The notes: a model not told the origin generated them from the sequence alone. Shown: positions 19,827 through 31,473, counted from the first letter of the stretch. The stretch: 54,536 nucleotides of DNA from Pseudoalteromonas sp. HM-SA03 (GCF_002289345.1 NZ_NSDG01000077.1:18303-72838); one strand, 5' to 3'. Translations and numbers: made by a program.

Positions 19827-22800
19827 TACCACTTTCCTTATTTTGCGGCACAAGAGGTTGCTCACTATGCTTAAGTGTAGCACTTGGTTGTGATTCTGAA
19901 TTCAATGCTGGTGCTTCTTTACTGGTATTCTCATCAGCTCCATCTGGCGTCGCTTCTTCACTAGGAGGCACAACCGGTTTAGGTAACTCAATTTCTTTAC
20001 TCTTACGATCAACCTCGGTAACCACTGGCTCTTGCATCGTTCCGGTGATTTTAAAATTAATCTCGGAGATCACTCGCGCGGAGTGGATCACCTTATCCAA
20101 CGCCAGCGCAGCTAATCCCGTCACTGGATTCACTGCCCATGCCATAATCACAGGTAAACTCGACGTGACTTGTGGTGCGACGGCCAAATCATAATTAATT
20201 TCGTGAGTATTGAGGTCGGCATAGCCACGTATCGTTAGATCAGCTGGCACACCATCGAGCTTTGAATCTTCGGTGATCGCAATACCATTCGTTAGTTGTA
20301 CCGAACCACTCATACTGTTATAGAAAAATCCTTTAGAAAACACATCTCTAAAGTCCAAGCGTAGCTTTCTGATCAAAGAGTCCAAACTCAGTAGCGAAAA
20401 GACGCGCGCCCCTTTATCACTTATTTCTGCCAAATGACCTTCACCTAAGCGCCAAGCCAACTCGCCTCCTAAGCTAGGTAAATCCATTTCGTATGGGGCG
20501 CCTTGCCAATTGAGGGCAAAATCAATGTTGGCGCGGGAGTCTTTAATAGTCGAAGTAATATCAAACTCATCCGTTAGTTCACCAAAATCATCGCTGTTTA
20601 ACGCGCCACTTAGCGTCGTTTTACCTTGTTCAAAGCGGCCACTAGCATTGAGTTTATGATCTTTTTTGTCAATCACTAGCTCTGAAATATTGAGTCTATT
20701 ACCATCTCCAAACAACGACATATTAACCTGATCTAACTGATATTCACTGACTTTACAGTCACCGCACACAAACTCGGTTGCAGGTAAGCTCAACAACCAA
20801 TCTAACGAGTGAATGTCGTTTTCCACTGTCTCTTGCGCTTGCGGTTCTGACTTAGGTAAATTTAGACGTAAATAATCACTATTAATGTGAATAGGCCGAC
20901 TTGAACTTGATGCTGGAATAGCGACTTGTGAGCGCATTTCTTTACTATTGATTTTAAGCTGCATCGCACCATCAATCGCAGCCATCGTAAAGTCAACATC
21001 ATGGAAAGGGATCTCTGAGAATGTTACTTTTGAGAAAGAGCCATTTACCTGATTCAGTGCCGGTAGAAATACAGGATCGGAGCCAGAGCTTGGCGCTTTG
21101 ATAATACGGTTGATCAGTGGTAACCAAGGCAGCAACTCGACTTCCTGTTGTTTGATTGTGATATCAAAACCGGATGCATTTAAGCCTTCATCTTTACTGC
21201 CAATTATCAGGTGTGCATTACGCATCGCACCGGACCCATTTTCAATAATGCCATTAAAATACAACTGATTATCTAGGCTTGCCGTAACAAGATTTGAAAT
21301 ATCATCCCCTAATACCGTGCCGCTTAGCAGCTTAGCTTGATCAGCGGGTTTACCGAATTGATCGGGTAAGTGACTTGTCATTCCCCGTAAATCACTCGCA
21401 AATTTAGCTCTATAGTTAAACCCAGCCTCGGCAAAATTAAGGACAAGCTCTGTACTTAGCATGCTATTGCCTTCAAAGTAGCCGTCAATAATTCCATTTG
21501 CGTGCGGTTGCAATTGTTCTATCCCTGCTTCAAGACTGACCTTGGTCGTTACTTGATAATTTTGCTTATCTCCGCTTCCAGATAAGTCCAACGACAAGGG
21601 CATGTCCAACCACTTAGCAGACAAATCATTCACTTCGATATTGTCATCATCGAAGCTAACGACACCTTTCACTTGCTGTAATTGCATGCCAGGCTTTGCC
21701 AAGAAAACAGGATTGTTGTCTAGGTAGATGTCACCTTTAGTATGTACGGCACCTGAGTGCAGGTCGACGGCCAATTGCACATCCCCTCTTGCATCACCTT
21801 TACCTTGAACAATATCTAATATATTCGCGAGCGGATCTGCGAGTGGCGTTGCTGCAAAGAAAGGCTGTAACGTGCTTGCTTCTGTGGTGTGATTAATATC
21901 AACAGTCAGCACATCAGCGTGATTTAAATCCGCAATACTAACAACAACCCCCTCATCAATACTTTGATTAACAAGTTCACCACGGTGTGCGTAGATATCC
22001 ATTCTTTCGTTTTCGAAATGTAGTGTGACATCACCAGAAGTAACGCTAGGCCAATCCGGTGCAAAACCAAAAGTAACATCATTCAAACGTGATTTAACTT
22101 CAAACTGACCTTGCTTATCAGCGAAAGGAAATTGTGAAAGCGGCCCACTCAGTAAGACTTGTGTCTGCAAGTGCTGGCCACCTTGGATCCCTGCTTCTAA
22201 ATAATCGACTAAGCTTTTACGCATAATACTGACAGGAAAGTAATGTGAAGCGATTTCACCACGCCCACCGAGTAGTTCCGCATATAAATCAAGTCGGGGG
22301 TCATCAGATAACTGCAAGGAAAACTCTGTGGCTAACGCTACATCTTGATTGCTAAGCCAAAAGTTGGGACTAGAAACTTGCCAGCCTTGGGCTTGTTGAT
22401 TGCGAATATAGACATCACCACTGAGCTGCTGGAGCGTGATATTATCTTTGAAGGTCTCTTTTGATAGCAGTTCAGTTTGCTCAGCACTTAAATCGAGCCT
22501 AACTTGCTCATCAGTCGCAGTCACCTCTAATCTGGTGCCATAAATTCCCGGGATCCCATGAAATGGCTCAAAAGCAATCTCTTCAATAACTCCCCATGCC
22601 GCAAAAGCATTATTAGTGCCTAGGCTGAATGTCGCTGCGCTCAGTTGGCCATTGGGATTCATGCCATAAAGCAAATCTCGCCCAGGGAATTTAGCAAGTT
22701 GCGCTAACTCAGCTAAAAAGTTGGCGTTAATATCCTTTAACCAAAAGGTCTTGTTATCTTTATGCCATTTCGCTTCAAATAAAATAGGAGCAAGCGCTTC

Positions 22801-23748
22801 TTGATTGCGACTAAACTGGATACCACTACTTTGCACCCACCACCCCTGCTGGTCCGGCTTTAATAGAAATTGAGCATCATCTAATGCTAACGTGCGCTGA
22901 TTTTCATTTTCTTGCCAAGTCAAGGTACTGGGTTTGATATCCACTGTGATATCTTGCAATGTACCTTGCTCAAAACCTAACCATAGCTGAGCATTGATGT
23001 CTGCTTTTAGGTCTGGATGCGCTAGGGTAATAAGTTCTTCTAACCAATCAACCGGATTAACCTTATCTGCAGATACATAGATATTACCCGCCAATTCACG
23101 TAGCTTTCGTCCTGACAAAGAAAGACGAGCGTTAAACTGGCCTTGAGAAAACCCAGGTAATGCGATTTCGCCCGCACCTTCATGTAATGCGCTAGAGTTT
23201 TGCCACACTAAATCTTTCAATAGTAAACTGTGGGTCTTACCACTAGAAAAGGTGATATTAAGGTGACTGTTTTGCACCGAAAAATGCCCAACATCGCCTA
23301 AGAAAAGGCTTTCAATTAATGCTTGCTGCTCAAAAGCACCTTGATCTTGAGCTGCGTTTAACTTGCTCAGATCTATATCAGCTTCAAACCCTTCCAGTAC
23401 AAAATAGTTAGATGCGATCTGCATTTGTCGTACAGACTCAAATACATTGAGCTGCAAAGAGGTTTTGGCAATATTAATGGAAATTGGCGAGTCTTTATTA
23501 TCTTTAAAAGAGAGTGATTCCAACACCAGAGCAGGCCCATTGCCCTCCCAACTCGCACTGATCTGGCCAATACTAATATCAACGTTCAGTTGCTTTTGGA
23601 TCAGCGCTTCGATGTTACTTCTATAATCATTTGCATAGGGTAAGGCGTACTTTAGCGCAGACACCAGCACCGCGAGTGTCACTAAAGTGATCGCAAAGAT
23701 TTGCCACGCTTTACGCAGGCAGAAAAAACAGACGGTCTTAGCCTGCAT
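19819..23748 (-). CDS. yhdP: YhdP, AsmA-like inter-membrane phospholipid transport protein
   Basis: Very large inner-membrane-anchored protein (1309 residues). One N-terminal helix (about 14-36) is followed by a long periplasmic beta-rich groove. In E. coli, YhdP with TamB and YdbH carries phospholipid to the outer membrane. The N-terminal DUF3971-like region and C-terminal AsmA-like region (around LTIRGYADLNTHEINYDLAVAPQVTSS, shown here only in part) are recognisable. The tail is Pro-, Glu- and Ser-rich. It lies 13 bases after rng, as in E. coli. Confidence 0.93.
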   Translation of the reverse strand: MQAKTVCFFCLRKAWQIFAITLVTLAVLVSALKYALPYANDYRSNIEALIQKQLNVDISIGQISASWEGNGPALVLESLSFKDNKDSPISINIAKTSLQLNVFESVRQMQIASNYFVLEGFEADIDLSKLNAAQDQGAFEQQALIESLFLGDVGHFSVQNSHLNITFSSGKTHSLLLKDLVWQNSSALHEGAGEIALPGFSQGQFNARLSLSGRKLRELAGNIYVSADKVNPVDWLEELITLAHPDLKADINAQLWLGFEQGTLQDITVDIKPSTLTWQENENQRTLALDDAQFLLKPDQQGWWVQSSGIQFSRNQEALAPILFEAKWHKDNKTFWLKDINANFLAELAQLAKFPGRDLLYGMNPNGQLSAATFSLGTNNAFAAWGVIEEIAFEPFHGIPGIYGTRLEVTATDEQVRLDLSAEQTELLSKETFKDNITLQQLSGDVYIRNQQAQGWQVSSPNFWLSNQDVALATEFSLQLSDDPRLDLYAELLGGRGEIASHYFPVSIMRKSLVDYLEAGIQGGQHLQTQVLLSGPLSQFPFADKQGQFEVKSRLNDVTFGFAPDWPSVTSGDVTLHFENERMDIYAHRGELVNQSIDEGVVVSIADLNHADVLTVDINHTTEASTLQPFFAATPLADPLANILDIVQGKGDARGDVQLAVDLHSGAVHTKGDIYLDNNPVFLAKPGMQLQQVKGVVSFDDDNIEVNDLSAKWLDMPLSLDLSGSGDKQNYQVTTKVSLEAGIEQLQPHANGIIDGYFEGNSMLSTELVLNFAEAGFNYRAKFASDLRGMTSHLPDQFGKPADQAKLLSGTVLGDDISNLVTASLDNQLYFNGIIENGSGAMRNAHLIIGSKDEGLNASGFDITIKQQEVELLPWLPLINRIIKAPSSGSDPVFLPALNQVNGSFSKVTFSEIPFHDVDFTMAAIDGAMQLKINSKEMRSQVAIPASSSSRPIHINSDYLRLNLPKSEPQAQETVENDIHSLDWLLSLPATEFVCGDCKVSEYQLDQVNMSLFGDGNRLNISELVIDKKDHKLNASGRFEQGKTTLSGALNSDDFGELTDEFDITSTIKDSRANIDFALNWQGAPYEMDLPSLGGELAWRLGEGHLAEISDKGARVFSLLSLDSLIRKLRLDFRDVFSKGFFYNSMSGSVQLTNGIAITEDSKLDGVPADLTIRGYADLNTHEINYDLAVAPQVTSSLPVIMAWAVNPVTGLAALALDKVIHSARVISEINFKITGTMQEPVVTEVDRKSKEIELPKPVVPPSEEATPDGADENTSKEAPALNSESQPSATLKHSEQPLVPQNKESGNG

Positions 23749-23761
23749 GTACCGCTACCCT

Positions 23762-25234
23762 TTACATCATTACTACGTCAAACTGCTCTTGGCTGTATAA
23801 GCTCTCAGTTTGAATGCTAACCTGCTTACCAATAAATAGTTCAAGCTCAGCTAAATTATGATACTCGTCGTTGATCAAGGCTTCGCTCACCGCTGGCGAG
23901 GCATAAACCATAAACTTGTCAGCATCATAAGCACGATTCACACGCACGATTTCCCGCAGGATCTCATAGCAAACGGTTTCCACCGTTTTTAGTGAACCAC
24001 GACCCGAGCAAGATGGACACACATCACAAAGAATATGTTCGAGGCTCTCACGCGTGCGCTTGCGGGTCATTTCTACAAGCCCAAGAGCAGAGAGTCCATT
24101 AATATTGGCTTTCGCTCGGTCTTTAGACAACGCCGTTTCTAAAGAGTGCAATACTCGGCGTTTATGCTCGTCAGATACCATGTCAATAAAGTCGATAATA
24201 ATGATACCACCAAGGTTTCGTAACCTTAGTTGTCTCGCAATTGCTGACGTTGCTTCAATATTGGTATTAAAAATCGTCTCTTCGAGGTTACGATGGCCAA
24301 CGAACGCGCCAGTATTGACATCAACCGTTGTCATTGCTTCTGTTTGGTCAATGATAAGGTAGCCACCAGACTTTAACTCAACCTTTCGATGCAGTGCTTT
24401 TTGGATCTCAGTTTCAACATCAAACAAGTCAAAAATGGGGCGCTCACCTGGGTAATACTCAAGTGCACTTGCAAGTTGGGGAACAAACTCTTCAGTGAAA
24501 AGCTTTAGCTCTTGGTAAGTTAACTTTGAGTCAACACGGATACGCTCCATGTCCTCACCAACATAATCACGCAAGGTGCGAAATGCTAAGGTAAGATCCT
24601 CATGCAAAATTTTTGCTTTGCTCGTTTTGCGGCGGCGAGTTACAATTTTCTGCCAAAGCTTTTTCAAAAACTCCGCATCATGCTGTAACTCTGCTTCCGA
24701 AGCGCCTTCAGCAGCGGTACGAACGATAAAACCACCGTTTTCGTCATTATATTGTGCAACGATCTCTTTTAACCGGTCACGCTCTTGTTCGGTTTCAATA
24801 CGTTGACTCACTCCCACATGCGTCGCATCAGGCATAAACACCAAATAACGTGAGGGAATAGTGATATCCGTTGTCAGTCTAGCGCCTTTTGTGCCAAGCG
24901 GATCTTTGACTACTTGTACCATAATGAACTGGCCTTGTTTAACCAGCTCACGAATGTCCTGCACTTTCTTAACTGGGGACTCGGCCACCCCCTCTTCGAT
25001 AGAAGCGCTGTTCACGATATCTGACGCATGTAGAAATGCCGCTTTTTCCAAGCCGATGTCCACAAAAGCAGCCTGCATACCAGGAAGAACTCGGCTTACT
25101 TTGCCAAGATAAATATTACCGACGATGCCTAGGTTACCGATCCGTTCAACTTGAACTTCTTGCAGCACCCCATTTTCGATTAAGGCTACGCGACTTTCAC
25201 TTGGGGTGACGTTGATTAGTAGTTCGCTACTCAT
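23762..25234 (-). CDS. rng: Ribonuclease G
   Basis: Endoribonuclease of the RNase E/G family (490 residues) that matures the 5' end of 16S rRNA and decays some mRNAs. Features are the N-terminal S1 domain (NIYLGKVSRVLPGMQAAFVD, about 36-120), the catalytic metal site around TTVDVNTGAFVG, and the zinc-link CPSCSGRG region that bridges subunits. It lacks the long C-terminal scaffold of RNase E. It lies between maf and yhdP, as in E. coli. Confidence 0.97.
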   Translation of the reverse strand: MSSELLINVTPSESRVALIENGVLQEVQVERIGNLGIVGNIYLGKVSRVLPGMQAAFVDIGLEKAAFLHASDIVNSASIEEGVAESPVKKVQDIRELVKQGQFIMVQVVKDPLGTKGARLTTDITIPSRYLVFMPDATHVGVSQRIETEQERDRLKEIVAQYNDENGGFIVRTAAEGASEAELQHDAEFLKKLWQKIVTRRRKTSKAKILHEDLTLAFRTLRDYVGEDMERIRVDSKLTYQELKLFTEEFVPQLASALEYYPGERPIFDLFDVETEIQKALHRKVELKSGGYLIIDQTEAMTTVDVNTGAFVGHRNLEETIFNTNIEATSAIARQLRLRNLGGIIIIDFIDMVSDEHKRRVLHSLETALSKDRAKANINGLSALGLVEMTRKRTRESLEHILCDVCPSCSGRGSLKTVETVCYEILREIVRVNRAYDADKFMVYASPAVSEALINDEYHNLAELELFIGKQVSIQTESLYSQEQFDVVMM

Positions 25235-25237
25235 ATT

Positions 25238-25804
25238 TTATTTTAAAAACCGTTGAATTAATTCGTCTGTCTCATATAAAGGTAAGCCGACAACTGCAAA
25301 ATAGCTACCTTGGATCTCAGTTACAAAGCGTCCACCTACCCCTTGGATCCCATAGCCACCCGCTTTATCTTGTGGCTCATTGGTGTCCCAGTAGGCATCA
25401 ATTTCAGTTTCGCTAAGCGTTTTAAAAGTCACATTGGTCACAATCACATTGCTCAATACTTTGCTTGTATCAGCAAGTGCAATCGCCGTCATCACCTGAT
25501 GCGTATGACCAGAAAGGCGCTGCATCATCGCTTTGAAATCCGCTTTATCACGAGGCTTACCAAGCGCTTCTCCGTCAATGACAACCACAGTGTCACTGCC
25601 AAGAACCGGCTTGTCGGTATACCCTAGCGCCACACCTGATTGTGCTTTTAAACACGCTAAACGCTCCACAAGCTGTAATGCGCTTTCATCGTCTAGTGGA
25701 CTTTCATCTGCATCAACACTAAATTGCTCGAACGAATAGCCAAGCTGAGAGAGTAGCGCTTTGCGACGCGGAGAAGCCGAAGCTAAATATAAAGAGATAG
25801 ACAT
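25238..25804 (-). CDS. yhdE: Maf-like dTTP/UTP pyrophosphatase (YhdE)
   Basis: House-cleaning nucleotide pyrophosphatase (188 residues) of the Maf family. Substrate-binding ASASPRRKALL is at the N-terminus, and the acidic catalytic segment LGSDTVVVIDG follows near residue 70. Gene position between mreD and rng matches E. coli yhdE, the dTTP/UTP-active member. It overlaps mreD by one base and precedes rng by three. Confidence 0.95.
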   Translation of the reverse strand: MSISLYLASASPRRKALLSQLGYSFEQFSVDADESPLDDESALQLVERLACLKAQSGVALGYTDKPVLGSDTVVVIDGEALGKPRDKADFKAMMQRLSGHTHQVMTAIALADTSKVLSNVIVTNVTFKTLSETEIDAYWDTNEPQDKAGGYGIQGVGGRFVTEIQGSYFAVVGLPLYETDELIQRFLK

Positions 25805-26283
25805 TATCTGATCCTAAACTGTCTACGATATTTTCTCAGCAGTGGGAATATCCACAGCCAGCACACCATGCCCGTAACCGCAGGCCACAGATAATGCGGG
25901 TTAAAGTAGATATCAAGCAAGAAATGATTAAGCCAAAATTGTAACAAATGATAGAGCGCGAGAAATAGCCCGATCAGCACTGCTTGCTGCCAGATGGAGA
26001 AATTACGAATTTTCTGAAAGTTGCTGGCGGTAATATAAATACAAATGGAATAGGTCAACGAGTTCACCCCAAGTGGCGCGCCCATCGCTAAATCTATTAT
26101 CAGGCCAGTCATCCAAGCCCAGCCAATATTCACACGGTGAGGAACGGCCAAAGACCAGTACATCAACACCAATAATACCCAGTCAGGACGAAATGGTTCA
26201 AGTGAAAAAGGCAATGGCATAAGTGCCATGATTAACGCAACAAAGACACTCAATGCAATCAATAAGTTGCTATGTTTACTCAT
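25804..26283 (-). CDS. mreD: MreD, rod-shape determining membrane protein
   Basis: Small integral membrane protein (159 residues, about five helices) of the elongasome. Family segments include FRPDWVLLVLMYW and GLIIDLAMGAPLGVNSL. It overlaps mreC by eight bases and maf by one. Confidence 0.94.
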   Translation of the reverse strand: MSKHSNLLIALSVFVALIMALMPLPFSLEPFRPDWVLLVLMYWSLAVPHRVNIGWAWMTGLIIDLAMGAPLGVNSLTYSICIYITASNFQKIRNFSIWQQAVLIGLFLALYHLLQFWLNHFLLDIYFNPHYLWPAVTGMVCWLWIFPLLRKYRRQFRIR

Positions 26284-27117
26284 GATTAATTGCCTCTTGG
26301 CTACGTTTACCTAACACCACGAGTAAGCGAATGCGATCTAGTTGTGCAATCGGCTCTGCCTGTACTTGTGCAAACGGTAGGCCTTCGTCTCTGTCTATCT
26401 CAGTAACTACAGCCACCGGATAGCCTTCAGGGAAAGTACCACCAAGCCCGGAAGTGACCAACACATCACCAATACGAATATCCATGCTATGCGGTACATG
26501 GGCAAGGCGAACATTATTGATTTTACCCGTCCCCTCTACCACAGTGCGAACGTCATTACGCAATATTCTGACCGGTGTCGCATGGGTGGTATCTGTCATC
26601 AACAGCACTCTTGAGGTCGTTGTACCGACTTGAGTTAACTGCCCAACAATACCCATTTCGTCAATAACAGCCTGTCCTTCGCTGATCCCATCAATAGTAC
26701 CGCGATTGATCACCACCTGATGACTATAAGGGTTCGAATGAACAGACAACACTTGAGATATTAAACGTTGATTGGTTTCCCTAGCCGAAGCACCTAATAA
26801 GGCGCGCAATTCTTGATTTTCTTTTTGCAAAAACTGAAGTTGCTGTAATTGCTCACTCTGTATTAATTGTTTTTCTCTGAGTGCTTGGTTTTCTTGTTGC
26901 AGCTTTTCTCTGGTATTGAGACTTTTCAGGCCCAAGTTGAACGCTTCATAAGGAATGTTAGCAACGTACAGTAGCGGGCTAACCAAAGTGTTTAAACTGG
27001 TTCGCACCATAGTCCCACCAACCGTGTAGCGGTCACCAATGATCAGAATAATACTAAGCACAACTGCGACAGTAAGTCGCAGTTGTAAAGGAACGGTTCG
27101 GCCAAATAATAAATTCA

Positions 27118-27118
<1 letters not shown>
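26276..27118 (-). CDS. mreC: MreC, rod-shape determining periplasmic protein
   Basis: Bitopic elongasome protein (280 residues): one membrane helix near the N-terminus, a coiled coil (about residues 65-105, NTREKLQQENQALREKQ and following), then the beta-barrel MreC domain that activates PBP2 with RodA. The start overlaps the mreB stop by one base. Confidence 0.95.
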
Positions 27119-28188
<1,070 letters not shown>

Positions 28189-28228
28189 TCAAACAAAGCA
28201 GCATCACCTGCTGCTCTTAATTTACTAC

Positions 28229-30241
28229 TTATCGCTCTCGAACAAGTCGAAAACCTATATAATTCGCTCTAAAATCTGGCGCTAACGCTAAGCGAGTTGA
28301 CACTCGAGCCAAACTCGGTGCGAAGTTCCATGCACCGCCACGCACTGTAACATCGCTCTGAGAAGCACGCTTTTGCGTCCACTCCCAAACGTTTCCTACA
28401 GTATCATATAAGCCATAGCTATTTGGTGAAAATTGGGCAACTGGTGAAGGACTTTTATTAGACCACTCACTGCCACACCAACCACAATTAGCTAGGTTTC
28501 TTCCGATTTCATTACCCCAAGGATACTCAGATGCAGTGCCTGCACGCGCCGCATATTCCCATTCTACTTCATTGGGTAATCTAAATTGCTGTCCTTTTTC
28601 GCCAGATAACCAGTTGGCATACGCTTTGGCATCGTCATAGGCCACACACACAACGGGAAAGTTATCTGATTGCTCGTAACCTGGGTTTTCCCAATTATAT
28701 TCAAGCTCCCAAACTGGTTCGCCATTTTTATAGTATGCGCAGCCTTTACCTTGCTCAGCTAAGGTTTTATATCCAGTGCTTTGTGCAAAACGGCGAAAAG
28801 CTTCGACTGTAACTTCTGTGCTCTGCATGGCATATGAATGACTCAACACTTTTTCAACAACCGGACGCTCATTTGGTAAACCATTACCCGTCAGGTCGCC
28901 CATTTTGAAAGTGCCAGCAGGGATAATAGCCAGTTCATTCTTAGTGGCTGCTACGGCGACTACCTGCATTTGTTGCGCTTCAGGCTCAGGCTTTTTCGTT
29001 ACAACAGACGTTACCGATTGGCGTTTCTTCACCAATTTCGCATTAATGGTTTGCGCAGCTCGTAGGTTAATACGTGCTTTATAAGGTTCATAACCTAATT
29101 TACGGATCTCAACATCATAAAATCCAGCAGGAATTGCTACTGTCGTTTTTGTCGCGCCGTAACTGACTCCATTAATGAATACTTCGTCGTCGTAAACATT
29201 TGATCTTAAAGTTAACTCGACTGTTTTATCAGCCGTTTGTGACTTTTTTACAAGAGGGGTCTCCACGACGGGTTGCTTAGTAATAGTCGCAACTTCAACC
29301 GGCTCACTTTGCGTGTCCGAAAAAGTCAGTTGATTATCACTGTAGACTGTTGAGTAGTTCGACTGATAATTTACGGCAAGCGGTGTGCCATATTCAGCGC
29401 AATAACGATTGTCTAAGCTCAGCAAGTTACATAAGCGACTGCTATTTACGTCACCACGCATCGTCACGCTGAGATTAACGTTGTAGTTGCCTTGTCCACT
29501 AAATCCACTATTTACAACATGGCTGCTAACCACTTGAACCTGTGCGCCAGCCATATTGCGTTTTGGCTCGACAACACGGTTCTCAGTTAGGTTTGCAAAA
29601 ATCTGATCAATAAAACGCTTGGTTGCTTTTTGAAGCCCCATTTGCTGACCACGCTGTTCACAAGCTGCCAAGGTTTCTGTGCGCTTACAGTTAATCGTGT
29701 GGTCTACCTCTAGCGTACCTTCACGAGTAAACTCATTACGTAGTCGCTCTACTCGTGCTGTACCAAGCTGATCTTTTAAATTTTCAAGCGTATTTACTAA
29801 GGTGTGCTTAGTTACACGGACTTGCTCAATATCTTTACGCTGTGATGCAATCGCCGCAATTTGCATCGCAATGTCTTCTTTATTCTGTTTGTGATCTGCC
29901 ACTGCTTGTTGATAACGCGTTTGCGCAGAAGAAATATCAATGGAAGGATCATCAATTAGCCGACGATACAACTCATTCATTGCATCTAAGGCCTGGTTTT
30001 TTTCTTTGTCTAACTCACCTGAACGTTTTCTCAATAACTCAAGTTGAGACTGCAGACGCGTTTCCTCTGCTAGGTGTTTCTCTAAAACGACCGAGTATCT
30101 GTCTAATTCGCTTTGCTTATTAGATAATTCTGACTCGATGGCAGTGACTGTTGCAGTATCTTGCGCCATAGCGCTTTGAGCAACAGTACCCATGGCCAGG
30201 ATCGAGGCCGAGACAATAAAAGTTAAAGGAGCAATTCGCAT
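28229..30241 (-). CDS. Secreted coiled-coil protein with PEGA and FGE-sulfatase-fold domains
   Basis: Domain order, counted from ATG 30241 (670 residues): signal peptide about 1-26; coiled coil rich in Glu, Gln and Lys about 32-170; a middle region with two Cys pairs; a PEGA domain about 340-395 (AIPAGFYDVEIRKLGYEPY); and a formylglycine-generating-enzyme fold about 430-670 (IPAGTFKMGD, NEVEWEYAARAG, NVWEWT, RGGAW, IGFRLVRE). The two active-site cysteines of true FGE, expected shortly after RGG, are absent (RGGAWNFAPS), so sulfatase activation is unlikely; a binding or structural role in the periplasm is inferred. In-frame ATG 30250 and TTG 30265 are alternative starts. It lies directly upstream of mreB on the same strand. 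Confidence 0.82.
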   Translation of the reverse strand: MRIAPLTFIVSASILAMGTVAQSAMAQDTATVTAIESELSNKQSELDRYSVVLEKHLAEETRLQSQLELLRKRSGELDKEKNQALDAMNELYRRLIDDPSIDISSAQTRYQQAVADHKQNKEDIAMQIAAIASQRKDIEQVRVTKHTLVNTLENLKDQLGTARVERLRNEFTREGTLEVDHTINCKRTETLAACEQRGQQMGLQKATKRFIDQIFANLTENRVVEPKRNMAGAQVQVVSSHVVNSGFSGQGNYNVNLSVTMRGDVNSSRLCNLLSLDNRYCAEYGTPLAVNYQSNYSTVYSDNQLTFSDTQSEPVEVATITKQPVVETPLVKKSQTADKTVELTLRSNVYDDEVFINGVSYGATKTTVAIPAGFYDVEIRKLGYEPYKARINLRAAQTINAKLVKKRQSVTSVVTKKPEPEAQQMQVVAVAATKNELAIIPAGTFKMGDLTGNGLPNERPVVEKVLSHSYAMQSTEVTVEAFRRFAQSTGYKTLAEQGKGCAYYKNGEPVWELEYNWENPGYEQSDNFPVVCVAYDDAKAYANWLSGEKGQQFRLPNEVEWEYAARAGTASEYPWGNEIGRNLANCGWCGSEWSNKSPSPVAQFSPNSYGLYDTVGNVWEWTQKRASQSDVTVRGGAWNFAPSLARVSTRLALAPDFRANYIGFRLVRER

Positions 30242-30540
30242 ATGTTCCATTCCCAACAGCGGCAATTGTTTGGTCTTGTTATTTCTTATAGTTAGGGCTC
30301 TATGCTATGTACTTACAAAGTAAAACACAAGCTTTGCACAATTAATATCTGAGTTTACAACTATTAACCAGCGTCTTGCCAGTTTTTAGCTGAGATTTTG
30401 TCTATTTTTCTCTAACATCGCGATATGTTACTAATTCGAGTCCAAAATAGTGGTTAGACAATTAAGGATGTATGATAACTTCTGGAGTGAAGCGCTCGGG
30501 TTATTTATTATAGTGCGCAAAATATCAGACTAATTTCATT
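30242..30540. promoter_or_regulatory. Divergent intergenic region, AT-rich
   Basis: About 300 bases between two divergently transcribed genes. It must hold promoters for both, but I see no convincing -35/-10 pair or named operator. TAGACA at 30455-30460 and TATGAT at 30471-30476 are too close together to pair. Confidence 0.3.
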
Positions 30541-31452
30541 ATGCAAACCATCACAAATATCGCCGAGTCACCAATCCAAACTATTCACCACCCGACATTG
30601 GATAAATACGGTTTAACTTTGCAGGTTAAGCGTGATGATTTGCTTCATCCTGTGATCCAAGGAAACAAATGGCGTAAGCTAAAGTACAACATCCTCCACC
30701 TAAAGCAAGCAGGCCTTGAAGAGTTAGTCACTTTTGGCGGAGCATTTTCCAATCACTTATATGCCACCAGCATGGCGTGCAAACTTTTCGCAATCAAAGG
30801 TCACTTAATTGTTAGAGGCCCAGAGGTTGACCGGCACAACCCAACGCTAAAAATGGCAAGCGCTTGCGGGCTAGCACTTCACCCAGTGAGTCGAGCCGAA
30901 TACCGGCAAAGAAATCAACCCGAATACATTCAAACTCTGCAAGCCAAGTTTAATAATGCTTATCTCATACCAGAAGGCGGCACTAATGCACTTGCACTGC
31001 AAGGTGTTGAAGAGTTAGCGCATTCCTTGCCTCAAAGTGATTATGTCATGACGGCTGTGGGCAGTGGCGGCACAGTGGCAGGACTAATCTCGGGATTGCC
31101 TAATCACACGCAGGTTTTAGGTGTTACGGTACTAAAAGGTGCTGAATACCTAGCACAGGAAATACATGAATTAATCACTGTTCAGCGCTGCGCGACATGG
31201 CAGCTACTCCATGATTTTCATCACGGAGGTTACGCCAAGACTACACCTGAATTGCTGAGATTTTGTCATGAAATGAAGGTGAAATATCGTTTGCCTCTAG
31301 AGCCTATTTACACTGGTAAACTGTTTTACGCTATTTTCACTTTGGCTAAACAAGGATACTTCAAAAGAGGCAGTGTGATCACCGCAATCCATACCGGCGG
31401 TTTACAAGGATTAGATGGTTTGAGATATCTGGATAATAAAAAATCGGCCTAA
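30541..31452 (+). CDS. PLP-dependent ACC deaminase / D-cysteine desulfhydrase family protein
   Basis: Fold-type II pyridoxal-phosphate enzyme (303 residues). The PLP-binding Lys43 is in QGNKWRKLKY, the Asn/Ser-bearing TFGGAFSNH segment follows, and the phosphate-binding loop GSGGTVAGL is near residue 178. Members act on D-cysteine, 1-aminocyclopropane-1-carboxylate or other D-amino acids, and the substrate cannot be assigned here. It converges on the csrD-like gene 21 bases away. Nothing in the neighbourhood indicates a pathway. Confidence 0.85.
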   Translation: MQTITNIAESPIQTIHHPTLDKYGLTLQVKRDDLLHPVIQGNKWRKLKYNILHLKQAGLEELVTFGGAFSNHLYATSMACKLFAIKGHLIVRGPEVDRHNPTLKMASACGLALHPVSRAEYRQRNQPEYIQTLQAKFNNAYLIPEGGTNALALQGVEELAHSLPQSDYVMTAVGSGGTVAGLISGLPNHTQVLGVTVLKGAEYLAQEIHELITVQRCATWQLLHDFHHGGYAKTTPELLRFCHEMKVKYRLPLEPIYTGKLFYAIFTLAKQGYFKRGSVITAIHTGGLQGLDGLRYLDNKKSA

Positions 31453-31473
31453 TCAGCTCATGCAGTTAGCGTT

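Noticed and set aside
28229..30241. Sulfatase-activating formylglycine-generating enzyme
   Set aside because: The fold is right, but the active-site cysteines after RGG are absent and no sulfatase gene is nearby.
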